This document shows positions 1 through 12,800 of a stretch of DNA of 64,000 nt, piece after piece. The position numbers and the translations under genes are program-made. The notes under the pieces were generated by a model. The model was not told the DNA's origin. It did not search any database and saw only the letters and a program-made list of their open reading frames with translations. Source of the DNA: Stichopus chloronotus (lineage: Eukaryota > Echinodermata > Holothuroidea > Aspidochirotida > Stichopodidae); contig CM037838.1 in the NCBI GenBank assembly GCA_021234535.1, positions 15,914,152 through 15,978,151 on the forward strand, written 5' to 3'. Positions within the stretch are counted from its first letter, which is position 1. Each line of letters begins with the position of its first letter.

Positions 1-626
1 TGCTGGAAATACAAATTTTGGGGCAAAATTGGCTTTTTTTTTCAAAAATCAGCAAATTTCACTCTCTTTACCACAAAAGTGATATAGCTTGAATATTTCA
101 TTCTCATGTAAGTTTTTGAAAAATTTCGCATTAAATGCTCAAATACTTCTCAAAATATGCTGAAAATACCAATTTTGGGGAAATTTTTTTTTTTTTTTTC
201 TAAAAAATCAGCAAATTTGACTCGATTTACCACACAACTAATACATCTCACACATATTGGCATCATGCACAACTTTACCAAGTTTCAACTTAATTGCTCA
301 TTTGCTTTTCAAACTATTCTGGAAAAACCACAATTTGGACAGGTCCAAACGCACACACACACACCCGCACACGCACATGCATATGCGCACACATGCAAGC
401 ACACATGCACACGCATTGGCACGGACACCTTTTCATTTATAGCACCCAACAGGACTCTCCTGTACACATGGTCACTCTACCATGGGGTACCCCTGGAGTG
501 TCGCTACTCATCCACTCCAAGCGTTTCCATGGCAACCATTCTCCCATGGGTGCACAATATAATATATAGCTCCACTAGCCAAGTGACTAACAATATCTCG
601 TCTTGCCCCTATAAGGCTATGAGATA
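1..626 (+). repeat. Dispersed repeat, copy A
   Basis: This stretch matches, in opposite orientation, the sequence at about 49904-50560. Both copies share a left part made of two tandem units of about 160 bp (with the phrase AAATCAGCAAATTT and a T-run), a CA-rich microsatellite, and a right part with TCTCCCATGGGTGCACAAT. The left end is cut by the window edge. No transposase or terminal inverted repeat is visible, so the class is unknown. The open frames across it are products of the CA repeat and are not genes. Confidence 0.8.
349..415. repeat. Imperfect (CA)n microsatellite
   Basis: Alternating CA dinucleotides interrupted by GC and TG steps inside the dispersed repeat. The same block is present in the inverted copy near 50120-50160. 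Confidence 0.9.
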
Positions 627-3600
627 ATTAGAGAGAGAAAGAACTTGTCAAAACACAGATGGGAGGAAATTGATTGGGGGTATAATGATGGAGAACGAGC
701 AAAGGAAAGAATGGTTTACACAGTAAAAGATTGGGGGAATTGCTGCGATGCAGTTGCAGTGAAGCGGAAGTGGTGCTGCAGGGAAAGGAGCACAAAGGAA
801 TTGTTATGTCATGCAATATGTCTGCAATACATAGGGATTACTCAACTCACTGTTGAAATACACCAATTAAGGTACGGTTATCACTAGCAACAAGTGCAGT
901 TTTCATGGCTAGATCGAATGACAAAAAGGTACGATTTTGGGGGGTTTGACTCGCAAACGTTCTGCCAAAATTTTCAAAGGAAGTTTTACCTATTCAATAT
1001 TTCATGTGAGCAATCAAACAACTGTAGTAATTAACCACACATCAGGATTTCAAAAATCATCCTTTCTTGTTTAATTTGAGCATAGACCTCATACCTGTTG
1101 CGGATGTTATACATTGTCGTAGAATTAAAATGAAAGGTATCCTTATATCTTCATGTGTTTCAGTAAGCATTTTCCTTCAGATTAGGTGTTTACTTGTAAC
1201 AGAGTACTTGAAAGGACATCTTTTTGTTCATTTTTCTGATGTAAAACGTTAACAGCACCAGGTATGATACTGTACAAAAAAAAAAATGGCATAAAAAGGT
1301 GTAGATTACATCAAACAACCTCACAAATTTCAAAGTCTCAAATAGACTTTTTTATAAAAATTATAAACAGCCTGAAACTAATTGTTTTTGTTCCAAAATT
1401 CATATTTTAAATTCAACAAGGTGAGTAATGTTGCGGACATTACATAATGTCAACATGACTGTATTGCCCCAAAGATCTGTAGAATAATGTTGCACTATCA
1501 GTTTTTGTCCAAGTTTGTTGAAGTTGTTTGAAAGATGGTGTACAATGAATAAGTTACAAACACTCATTCTATAGCTCAGTTTTGGATAAGGATATACACA
1601 CAAATAGTGATAAACTGACTTTTAAAATGGTAAACTGCATTACATAGTAATGATAACATTTTTAGATTGAACCTGATTGCATAACTTCATAACAAATGAT
1701 AGTCTTTTAAAATGATGTCTTTTAAAACATCTCAATTTCATCATAGTCAATTTGCATTGACCAATTGTGTGGTAGTAAAATTGAATTTGAGGAACATTTT
1801 TAGGTTGACGTACTTTACTAAAGTTACTTAATGATGCGGACGTTACATATTTCCCTACTAGAAATAGGCAAAAATAGGCACTTTTAAACTGATCAATATG
1901 CAGTGAGGGCAGCAACTGAAAGTTAGAAAAACTGAAGCTTATGTTTGTAGTCACATGTTTGTAATACTATTAAAGGTAGGCATACATACTCTCTTCAGCA
2001 ATGCTGGAAAGAAAACATTGTGAGGTAGCTATTTAGGCACTTATGGGTGTAGGAATAGGACTCAGTATTTCAGTCATTACTTCTCCTTCAGTATCAGGAT
2101 TTTCAGGCCAAACAAATTGATTGCAACCCCCTACTATATTTCGAACCTAATTTTCCTGCCCTGAAAATCCTGATCTTAATATTTATGAATCTCCTGTCTG
2201 AAATATTTCAGTTATTGAGAAAATTAATCTATTGTAAGTGGTATTACTTGTATCAGATGGGCTGAGATGATACAAAAATCATAATGAGTTATGCCTCCTC
2301 TCTAGTTTATTCTTAGAGCATTTTTGGGGTATGGTGAGGCTCAACTGCAATGAAGTGAATGAAGACATAATATCTCAAATGCTACAATACTATTTTCCTT
2401 TGTTTGACAGACTTGTCTCTGCTTGCCATATTGGCACCAGATTGCATTGCAGTTTATATAGCTCTGTGACCGAGAAAGTACTAATGATATAGACCAAAAT
2501 GCAATGCAGGATGCACTAATGTAATATGCATGTAAGTTAATAAGGGATACCTGAAGAAAGTTTCAGAATGCTGTGATATTGTGGTGTTTTGAGCCAAAGT
2601 ATGCAGTAGTGTTACAACATGGTTGTTATAATGTGAATACATGAACAACATAGTTTACAGAACTGTCCAGGACTTCCTGTTGTGCCAAAACATCACAGTG
2701 TGTTCCTCTCTGCCGTTCTTGGTGGGACTATAGGAGCATTTTGATTTTGCTTCAACTAAAAAGTGGGGGGGGGGGGGGGAATGTGTTGTGTCATGGCCCC
2801 TAGCTAAAAAGTAGAGGATTGACATGTGTCCCTGTCCTCCAGGGTAACTGCCAATGTTCTGTTCATGAAACATTTTTTTTACAGGATTACTGCTTTATAC
2901 AAACATATTTCTCAATTTCTTATAATATATTCAATAAAAAGGCCAATTGTACTCTTTCTCTATTTTTCCTACACCTTATTGGACACACAATTTGTTTTTG
3001 TTATTTTATAAGACCAAATAGTTCCAAGGAAACCATAAGTGAGCTTAGTACAGTATCCACATGCAATTTTATCTTTGTTCTCAATGCATAGTGTGATATA
3101 GAGGATAAAAACAGTGAACTTTGTGGGTTTCAAAAACTTTACTTTGTATGAAATGTGTCATAGATATCTGTCAACAGTTTTATGTAACATCTGCAACAAA
3201 AAGATGGTAGTGCTGTGAATCATGGGGAATACATGTTAGCCCAACTTTCTAATGCAGCTAATCAGTTGTTTAATTTTCCTACATTTTAAAAGCTATTTCT
3301 AGTGCAAAATACTGAGACAGTGGTAAAGTAATACAGATTGTTCATGCATGAAAGTGACCACAGTTCATAATGGACCAAATGTAAATTTCAAAACACAAGG
3401 GTCAACTCATTACATAAATATATCAAAATTATTATAATGACTCCAATTTGCATTGTAGCAAAAACAGGATATCACTTTAAATCAAGAAATACAAATAAAT
3501 CAATTCTGTAGTAAATGATTGTATTGCATTCTCATATATTACCAAAAATTTCTGTCAACAATTACTGATGTAACATCCGCAACACATCTTTCTAGATATT

Positions 3601-4190
3601 AATCTGCCAAAAGTTAATGCACCAAACATTTTACTTTTTACAGACACTATAAGCAGTGTTTTTACATTTCATGCACATAACATTACACATCTGTTTATTA
3701 TTTACTATGTATTTTACAAAAATCAGATTTTTTGTTGTAGACATTACACTGTGTTGCAGACATTACATGTGTTAATGAAAATAACAATTTGCTCCATGTC
3801 ACTAAAGTGTAATATGTAGGGAAGAACTATATTGTCCTACACAAAGGGTGTAGGGAGTCTTTGTACTAAATGCAAAAATTTAAACAAAATCTTACTGTAG
3901 CTTCAAGATACTTGGCTTAAAACAATGTTGCCAATGTTACAAAAGTGTTGACAGAAAATGTCAATTTTTTTTCAAAATCACATACTGTATACCTGAAAAA
4001 CAATGGATAATGTAAACTATTGTTTGTGGTATGTATTGGTTTGACATAATGTTCTGTATGAGCGCACTAGACATTCAAATTTCTTTTTATGTTACATTGA
4101 AAGACATGTTGTGACTACCAACCTAAAATATGGGAACATTTTGGAGATGATTTTTCATTGTAATAATCCCCCTTCATCATGTTTCAATGC
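627..4190. other. Gene-free region upstream of NLR locus
   Basis: No exon with a recognisable domain is seen here. Open frames are short and AT-driven. The stretch contains a G15 run at 2765-2779 and a recurring motif around TTGCGGACATTACA (see the separate repeat entry). The missing 5' exons of the NACHT gene may lie here or left of the window; I could not identify them. Confidence 0.5.
1097..3942. repeat. Scattered copies of TTGCGGACATTACA-like motif
   Basis: Degenerate copies lie at about 1097-1116, 1427-1450, 1831-1850, 3733-3749, 3752-3771 and 3923-3942 on the + strand, and 3181-3200 and 3568-3586 on the - strand. The two - strand copies share a longer flank (TCTGTCAACA, then TGTAACATC), so larger duplicated units underlie part of the pattern. 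The function and family are unknown. Confidence 0.6.
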
Positions 4191-4512
4191 TCCAGGAAAC
4201 ATATTCAAAACTAGTAGTGGTGTTTCAGATGTTACCAAAGTTGCTGTGCCGGTAAAATTCCTGCATAAATTGATTCTAGCGTATTGCGCTGCCAAATAGT
4301 TTTCTCTAACTTTTAGACGAACCATGCGAAAAACTAGCACCATGAATTTCTGAAGAAAAACCTACTTAAGATTTACCCTGCTGATGTTCATTATAATGTT
4401 CTTCATTTCACAAATTGTCTGTGTCCTGACAGGTGCCATCTCATCATGGAAAACCTCCTTGATATTTTTCAACCAAGAGAGAGATCTCTTCTAATACTGA
4501 ATTACATTTTTC
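4191..4512 (+). pseudogene. Broken duplicate of NACHT-exon 3' part
   Basis: The sequence aligns over about 320 bp with 6413-6732 of the intact NACHT exon. It covers the Ser-rich run before the winged-helix/HD2 segment, the FLHK motif and the region after it. An in-frame TAG at 4297-4299 replaces the codon after the Ala-Ala-Lys of the intact copy, and small indels break the frame further on. No Walker motifs are present. It is a truncated local duplication, not a functional exon, and could be a relic of a neighbouring NLR paralogue. Confidence 0.85.
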
Positions 4513-4975
4513 AAAAAATCAGGACAATTTGTCTATCTGGTCTGGATGGTCACTTTTCTGTAACAATCATGATCAGTTGGGACAAATGGTGGCAATAAAT
4601 GATTTTTATTGTCACTGACACAAAATGGCCATACAAGAAACAATTAAAGTAAGAAAGAACATTTCAGACCATGGCTTTGGGCAGCAACAATAAACATAGG
4701 TATTAAAAATAACTTGACAAGTATAATCATAGAGCATGGAGACACTGAATAAAGTTTCATTATCGAACCAGAAACTGTTAATTTTATTAGCACAATACAT
4801 TTGAACAAACATAAAATAAAGGAGTCTCGCAAGTGATAAAACTAGAGATTGGAATCATGTACAAGTAACAAACGTAATTCATAAAGATAGACCACCACAA
4901 TTGCACACTGCCAAAGCCACTAGAAAAGAAGAGAAATACTTTATAAATCAATCATTTAATTTACGTCACAGTTGG

Positions 4976-4977
4976 AT

Positions 4978-5020
<43 letters not shown>
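4976..5020. repeat. (TA)n microsatellite
   Basis: An almost pure TA repeat directly before the NACHT exon. It stays open in the NACHT reading frame and artificially lengthens it; the Ile-Tyr repeat it would encode is not credible protein. Confidence 0.95.
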
Positions 5021-5023
<3 letters not shown>

Positions 5024-5173
5024 TATTGTGGTATTTCATTTGTGATGCTGACTTGTATAATCAGGTGTTAGAGAAATTGTTGTTAATTTACAGAAGAAAC
5101 ATTGTGTCTCTTCATGTAGTGATCAGCTCACAGAAACAGAAAGATCTGCATAAGATGTACATTTCCTTTGCAG

Positions 5174-6888
5174 ACAAACGGAATCTACTCATCACGTTTC
5201 TGAAAGGAAAAATAAAGAGCTGGTATGAAAGCATGACACCAATACCATGGAAGAAATCCTGTAAGTGGATGACGTCAGATCTTTTCATCAATTGTGGTTT
5301 GAGTTATACAAACTACTGTGAAAACATTATGCCCTCAGATAGTTTGTCTGCGACCACTGTACAGTATATGGACATATTCACTCACGAAAAACTGCGCAGA
5401 GAATCTCGAATTATCATAGAAGGAGATCCTGGGTCTGGTAAGACTATGCTGGCTTTTCAGTTAGCCTACAACTGGAGTATTGGAAAACTCACTGGTGTAG
5501 ACTTGGTGGTCATCCTGCCTTTAAGGCTTGTACAAGATATGACAATAACTGAAGCTATTGAAAAGTTTTACCTGCCTGAAGATGCACCTCTAGATAAAGA
5601 TGACATCCAAGATATTTTGGGTAGTGCAAATGAGGAAAGTAAAACCTGCATTTTGCTGGATGGAGTAGAAGAGTATAATGGGAAGACAGAGGATGGAGAA
5701 GCTTCTGAGGTGAATAGTGTAATGGTAAAAGACAAGCTTGCAACTTGTACAGTAATACTTACAACTCGAACAGGCTTTGTAACAGACCTGCCTCTAGTAC
5801 CAGTGCTAAAACTGTTACAGTTTGGTGAAGAAGGGAGAGACCAGTATATTGCGAAGGTTTTCCCTGGAGATGAAGTAAAGCAGCAACAAGTTAAGCTTGT
5901 CATTCAGAATTCTGACTTTCTTCAGGATCTTTGCAGTAATGCATTACTCTTCATCTTTGTCATCCACAACATCGAACATTTAACAGAATCACAAAGCAAA
6001 GATTTAGAGCGGGTGGGGGCATTCATGGAAATGATGATAGACACTTTAATGCCTGGGAGTAAATCTGCAACACTAGAAGAAGGCAAACAGAGCAATAGAC
6101 AATTTGCAAAGTTGTCAGAAATAGCTTTCAATGGACTATGTAAGCAGCAACAACAACAATTGATGTGGCAGAAAACCTTCCTGGAAGACAAAATCTCTAA
6201 CTTGCAAGAATGGATAGAGTCAGGCATTCTTGTGGTAGAAGAGAATGTTGCTATGAGAGAGAGTCAGCCAAGCATAGATGAAGTAAACCAAACTGAGGAG
6301 GAACAGGATAAGCAAGTAATGACTGATCCACACCAAAGTGAGCCGACTGAGTCACAGGGAAGAGAGGAAGCATTAACTTCGGAAAAAGAGGGAGGGCCTA
6401 TTGTTCAGAGTGTTTCAGGAAACAAAATCAAAAGTAGTAGTGGTGTTTCAGATGTCACCAAAGTTGCGGTGCAGGTAAAGTTCCTGCATAAAGTGATTCA
6501 AGAGTATTTTGCTGCCAAACACTTTTCTCTAGTGTTTAAACAAGCCATGCAAAAAAACCAGCACCGTGAATTTCTGAAAGAACACCTGCGTAAGATAAAC
6601 CCTGCTGACCTTCATTACGTTCTTCGTTTCACAAGTTATCTATGTCCTGATAGTTGCCATCTCATCATGGAAAACCTACTTGAAATTTTTAAACCCAAAG
6701 AAGGATCTGTTCCAATATTGAATTGTATTTCACTTTGCTTTGCGGAGTTTGATTCTTCCATTCGAGATGACCATATTGACAATGCACTGAGACTGGTCCT
6801 CAAGCATGATGTTACAATAGGATATGAAGACAGCATACCAATACAGAGGTCAAAGGTTTCAATGATAACATATGCAGCAAGACACAAG
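5174..6888 (+). CDS. NACHT NTPase exon
   Basis: This is one large exon encoding a NACHT-type P-loop NTPase. Walker A GDPGSGKT is at 5422-5445. Walker B LLDGVEEY is at 5653-5676, with acidic residues after the DG as usual in NLRs. A TTR sensor-like motif lies at 5761-5769. After a low-complexity Glu/Gln/Ser insert (about 6240-6430) comes the FLHKVIQEYFAAKHF signature at 6481-6525, typical of the NLR winged-helix/HD2 region. Upstream is a SWYESMTPIPW segment like the pre-NACHT region of invertebrate NLRs. The frame is open from 4972. The acceptor is chosen at TTTCCTTTGCAG (5173); CAG at 5093 or 5064 are alternatives. The donor AAG/GTAAGT at 6888/6889 is in phase 0. Confidence 0.9.
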
Positions 6889-9800
6889 GTAAGTAACAGT
6901 GGCAGAGCTACCAAAAGGTCAGGGGAAATGGTCGTTCTCCTGACCGATTCAAATGTATTACTGGCGCCCTTTTCAAGTTTTAAGAAAAAGAGAAAAAAAA
7001 AACTCAAAAAGATAGAAAAAGATAATGAGAAAATAAATGAAAGAGAATTAAGGTATAAGAAAACGCAAGTTTGAGTACTTCAGTGGCCTCCGCATCCTGG
7101 AAATAATGATAGTGTTGCCAATTTTCTTCCTTCAAATTTAGTGAAGCACAGTATTCATTACGAAAAGTTCAAATTTCATCAGCGGAAAACTCCAAACTAA
7201 GATTAATTTTTCATCCAAGAAAATACTAACAATACCATTTTCTGGAACTTAATTGCAGATCCTGGGAAGGGCGATCTCATAGGAGCAACTTTTATATATA
7301 TTTTTTTTGTTCTGGTACCCTCCCCTCTCAGTGATGCTGGCGTCCCTCTTAGAACCTTCAAACAATTCTCAGTTTACCTCTAAAATAAGCTCTACGCCAG
7401 TGCAATAGGCACATTCTGTTTCCGTATCACACTGTATCACACTCGCTGATGTCCCCTCATCTATGTCCCAGGCTCAGTAATAAAACAGGTCTATCTACTG
7501 TACACCTGGCACATTTTAAGTCTATTGAAACCCTGCAAACACTGTGACTCCACTGCCCAGTAAGAAAAGAGGGGGACTAAAAATGCATTCCTCCCCACCC
7601 AACTAAAGGCCATGTGCTTCAAGAATATATGGAATCGGATGCATAATTTATCTTCAGATCAACCCATCTGTTAATTAGCATTTTTATAGATTTACTTTTG
7701 CTCTCATTAATTTGAGAACTTGCAAACGTGAGATCTGTCTTAAAAGACTGTGTATATACAGCTAAGAACACATAGGGAAATGCTGTTTCTGGCCATCTGG
7801 TTAGTTTGAAAAGCCAACATTTTCTTAAATGCTTCATGCCAACCAATGTTGGTCTGTTTTTATAGCCCTTAGGGTTCTTTTATAAGGAGCGTTGCATCAA
7901 CTGGTTAGTTGATGCCATTTTGACTCCAACTGTAAGACCTTCTGATCCTTGGTGAGACGTAGCCAATAAAATTGCCCTTTTACATGTTTGTTTTCACTGA
8001 ATAAATTCAGACCTCTTTTTTACCTTTGACTAACGTGCATTCATGTACACATGCCTGCAATATTTGCGCAGGTGGAGCGAAATGCCTAAAATTGCAGCCC
8101 TCTCTCTATCGAAACCCCAATAGAATCTGAATCCCCCCTCTAGCTTCTAATATATTTAAAGAGTGGGGGTACTTCTATTATACAGTACAACACCCCTAGA
8201 AGCCATTTGCACCCCCTCTGACTGAATGTGCTAGCTCCGCCGCTGGTGAGTAGAGAATATGCTATTTTCTAGAGTAGCTGAGTACATGTGTGTATTCAGT
8301 CACAATTTTCAGTGACATGAATGTCTTCGTACTGAAACTTGTATCCCTGTGGTAGAGGTTTTTTTTCAGAAACAAAACATACTCACTACAGTCGTAGTTA
8401 AAGGGAAATAGGGCGTTTAGAATACACCAACTTGACGTACTAAAGAAACAGCTTAAGTCATTACTAAACCATTCAGTCTCATCAATAAACATCTACCAAA
8501 AAGCTTCATCTCCTCAAAACATTATGCATGTGATGAGTAACGGAAGATGCATCAGTTGAATTTTGAAAAGTTTGGGTGAACAAATTAGTGTTGAGCAACA
8601 AATAACTGAGTTTCTGTCTGTGAGAAACTTATTTCTTGAAAAAAAAGACTACTGTCTTTCCTTATTTTGAATAATCTATCATTCTGCATCCACAAACATT
8701 GGTTTTAAAAATATGGATGTTTTCTGTAAAGCAAACGCCCTATTTCCCTTTAAATGATTTTACCGTAAGTGAGTACTTTTGGTCACTTATTACACTACAT
8801 TACACCTTGTCCTCTCTACTTCAATATAAAAGTTTATGCTTAGTTTTGTAGCATGTCAAGTCTCATGTCATATGTGACAAGTTTCTGGTAATTCAAGTGA
8901 TGTATTACCATCCTGAAGATGTGAATTCTGTAGTGTGTTGGCTTAAAACTATGGTGTGCTCTTTACCAGAAAGCTCTTTACCTGAAAACTTTAATAGATC
9001 AGTACTGTATGTTGTAACATTCTCAGCAAACTGTTGATAAAAGGGTGCACATGTTTTATGGTAAAGCTTTGTAACGTTATGATAAAAAATTATAAATTGG
9101 AAATACATCAAGGTAATTAAGTTGATGCAGCAGGATATAACTATCTTTGCATGACTTTCATTTTCAAAAGTCAAGTAAGTTTATTTTGCAAACCCATAAA
9201 ATCAGTATACAGTCTGAATCAATTTTCTCCTCCGAAAACCACAGATTGGAGTAGAATGCTTGACGTTGGAAAGTTTGGTTGCCAGGGCAGAAGAGGATCA
9301 TCTTATCTTCAATAGTGGTGTTACTGTGGGCTCCCTTCCCAATGTTAGAAAGATGCAAATAAGAGATCCAAATCAGAAAGTGATTGAGGAAACTGTCATG
9401 AATATTATGAAATTCATCGCTAATTGTAGCATGGTCAAAGAAGCAAGGTAAGTGTGAACTTTTGATCATCTTTTTTTAATTATATCACGAAATATTATAA
9501 TCAAGTCTGCTTATAATGAATTTCTGAGATATCAGATTATCAGATGCTCATGAATAGTTTCAGTACCTTCCTGTGAAATGACAAACCTTATTTGCACAGG
9601 TAGGTATTAATATTTTTCACTTTTACTTGGACATAGTTCCATTTCCTGCTGAATGTCACAGGAATTTTAACAGTAATAATTATTTCTTAATTGCTCAAAA
9701 ACTCTCATGTGCCCAGTGAGTGAAACGTTCAGAAGTTTCTGTTAAATTTTGTTATTGGCTACTTTTCAAACTGATTTCTGGTTTCCGGCACTAAGTGTTT

Positions 9801-12800
9801 GAAACTATACTTGAATGATCAATCAAATTTCCTCCATGTATCGTCTGATGCAATACAAACCATACTGTATTGCTATAAGCTACTACCCAACCAGTCTCAA
9901 ATTTCAAAGAAAATGTTACAATAGCAATTCACATGTGATATCATTAATACAGCACTGGGATACTGTAAACTGTTGAACTCTGTGGATCTCTGTGGCCATG
10001 CTCTGATGTTATTAACAATCAATTTTGAATTTTTGTGCTTATAATGTGGACAGAACTACACAACAATCTAATGACTACACTAATTAATTAAAGACACATT
10101 GATTGCCTCGTTGTTTTGATAAATAAATGATGACCGCAAGGAAGGAGATAGCTGAATTTTAATTGTCATTATTGAGAATTATGTAGGTGGTATAATTTGC
10201 CATAAAACTTATATTTGCCATAAGACATATGTCCTTGAGTAACATGATCTTTCTAACAAAACAGCTTTAACCATTGCCCTAACTGTGATTTACTGAAAAT
10301 TAACGCATTGGATGTGGCCATGTCAGTTCCAGTCAGGTTAGAAGTCAAGTTACAACTGTGATTCACAAAGAAGTGAAACAGTGACTATGTTCTGTACAGT
10401 GTTCCATTATATTGCCTATATTTTAATGTGTGTCTACTGTCTACCTGTAGTTGTCAACATCAAGGTTGTCTTTACTTCCTGGCCATATATGTTTTTTTTA
10501 TTGTCAACAAATTCACTGATCTTCCATTTTCATACTTATGAGAAACATACTGTGCCTTTGATTTGTGTCAATACATGATCATGTTGCCTGCATTTCAGGC
10601 TGGAATTTGCAAGTGAACCACCAAATATTGAAGAAAGCAGTGTAACAAGTAAAATGAAATCAAGAAATGTGAAATGTAAGTAGTTTGTATGAGGAATTGT
10701 ATGCTTGAGTATTTGTTATCATATCCCCCTATTACCATGAACAGAAGCATGTATTATCAGTCATAGGTTGATTTGACAAATGAAACTTAAGTTGTTTGTC
10801 TTGTATAGCTGTCTAACGTCTGTTGCAATTCAGTAAAACATCTTGTAAGAATTTGTTCCTCAAAAATGTAAGAATAGGTTCCAGAAACTACTACCAATCA
10901 GTAACAGATCGTCAGAGTTGGCTCTCTCTGATAGAGACCTATATATCTGATACTAGCCAAATCCTGCAGGTGGACATTGGTTGAACTGAACAGGTTAGAT
11001 TTGATGGCAGAATACAGACTGTATTGTTGAGGTTTTCATGTAAGCAAATGCCTTAAGACACTGAAGTTGCATCTTAGGTACATTATGTTGGGCATGAAAC
11101 TTTTCCTTGAGATTACCAAAACCCAGTAGAGGTGTGAAGACTGTTTATAACCCTTTCATCACTAGCTGGTGTCCATTTGATATCACCAGTATTAATTTCA
11201 CAACATTCACAAAAAAACACACCATGAGATTTGAGACTTGATCTTCATCGAGGCGTCACCAATGATATATGATAATTCATAGGGATTGATTCCAATAACC
11301 TAAAAAACCATTTGACATTGGATTTTCAAAATCTGTTTATTTTACTTTCATAAATATTAGTATTGATTGATGTAAGGTAATCCTTTTTCCTGGCACTTTT
11401 AATCATGCTTATTGTAACAATTGTATGTACCTGAGACTATGAGCAGCTATTGAGATTTATCGAAACCTTTGCACACCTTGCATTCAGATCTTAAGTTAAC
11501 TCAATGATCTTGATTTTTTTGTTATTTTGAATAATGGGGAAAAACAGTATTTTTCTTTTGTGCATGTACATTCTAGTGTAATGGAATTTTGTAATTCCCA
11601 TCGGAGGCATTCACTTACTCCTGCTCACTATTAATGCATTCAGTTATACTGTACTTTGGTCAAACTCCAATTAGTCCCAAAAATTAATTCCAGTACCACA
11701 CCCTCTACTGCTACTCTCGCCTTCAGTTTCCTTTGCTCGAGTTGCTCAGATATGTTTTCATTGTATTCACTGTTTTTGCCACTAAAATTCTTGAGTATTA
11801 TTATGTTTTGCTGCCTAATATTAAGTGTTATTCTAATTTCATTTCAATGTAAAAATTTCCCTCCTTTGTAATTTTGGTTTGTTTGCCTATTCTTCATATT
11901 GTTATGTAACAAGTTGGTTTTTGTTTCAGTGCAATATTGTCCCTTAACATACATCTAAATTGTAGTATACTTTTCATGTTTACATAACTGTCCCCCGTCA
12001 AAAATGTTTTTATTCATTGTTCTCATTATAGGTAACAAGGTTGTTCTTTTAATAGTATTTTTTTCAAGTGCTCTTGTGTTTTCCACATAATTATGTTGCA
12101 AAAACAGGTTTGTTTGTTGTCATTTTAGTAATTGTTTACTTGTTTGTTGTGTTTTAGTACAATGGAATGTTGAAGACCACATTAAATCATTCGATTTCAA
12201 CACTGGAAAGTGGAATGTAAGTTTTGAATCAGCCATACTCAGTAATATACTCAGTAATATTATGTAAGTGTGTCTTTGCTTGTGTTTTAATAATTGCCTC
12301 AGACTATGCCTTCATTTACTTATGTATATACTTACGACATATGTTCTGCAGATAATCATCATATACTATGATGAGCACTTATTAATTCCTTGCTGACTGC
12401 AGGCAAGGGTGCTATCTGTAGTGATGGTGAGTGTGCATGTGTAGGTGTTTATGTGTGTCACACCTTGGCTTCTAAATAAGATATCTTAAGAGGAGAAAGG
12501 TGCTTGAACATCACAGTTAGTGTGCTGCTAGTCCAAAGTGAGTAAATGATCCTTATTGTTTCTCATGGAAGTCAAGGGTCTTTTGAGGTTGCCAACAACA
12601 AATGGCACTTTTCTGCATTTGTATAATACATGTAGTCACTTCATACTGTGCATTTAAGGTGCAAAGTGTGAAAGCCCTCTCTGCATGGTTAGTTCATTTA
12701 CAAAGATGGATTCTGATGAGGAGCAACTGTTTCTGTCTTTAAGGTCCTATCACGCTCACAACACTTCACTCAATTTGTGGTCACATTAGAGTTGTTTGCT

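Noticed and set aside
157..627. Open frame of 156 codons over the CA repeat
   Set aside because: It is driven by the microsatellite and a dispersed repeat; the inverted copy at 49908-50375 shows the same artefact.
645..887. 80-codon open frame
   Set aside because: No ATG at its start, no domain, and no splice or neighbour support.
4972..5173. Upstream part of the long NACHT open frame
   Set aside because: It begins at a TTG and runs through the (TA)n repeat; the product is Ile-Tyr repeats followed by text with no domain. Splice acceptors downstream are better starts for the exon.
5555..7007. Antisense open frames inside the NACHT exon
   Set aside because: They are shadows of a well-supported + strand exon and have no domain motifs.
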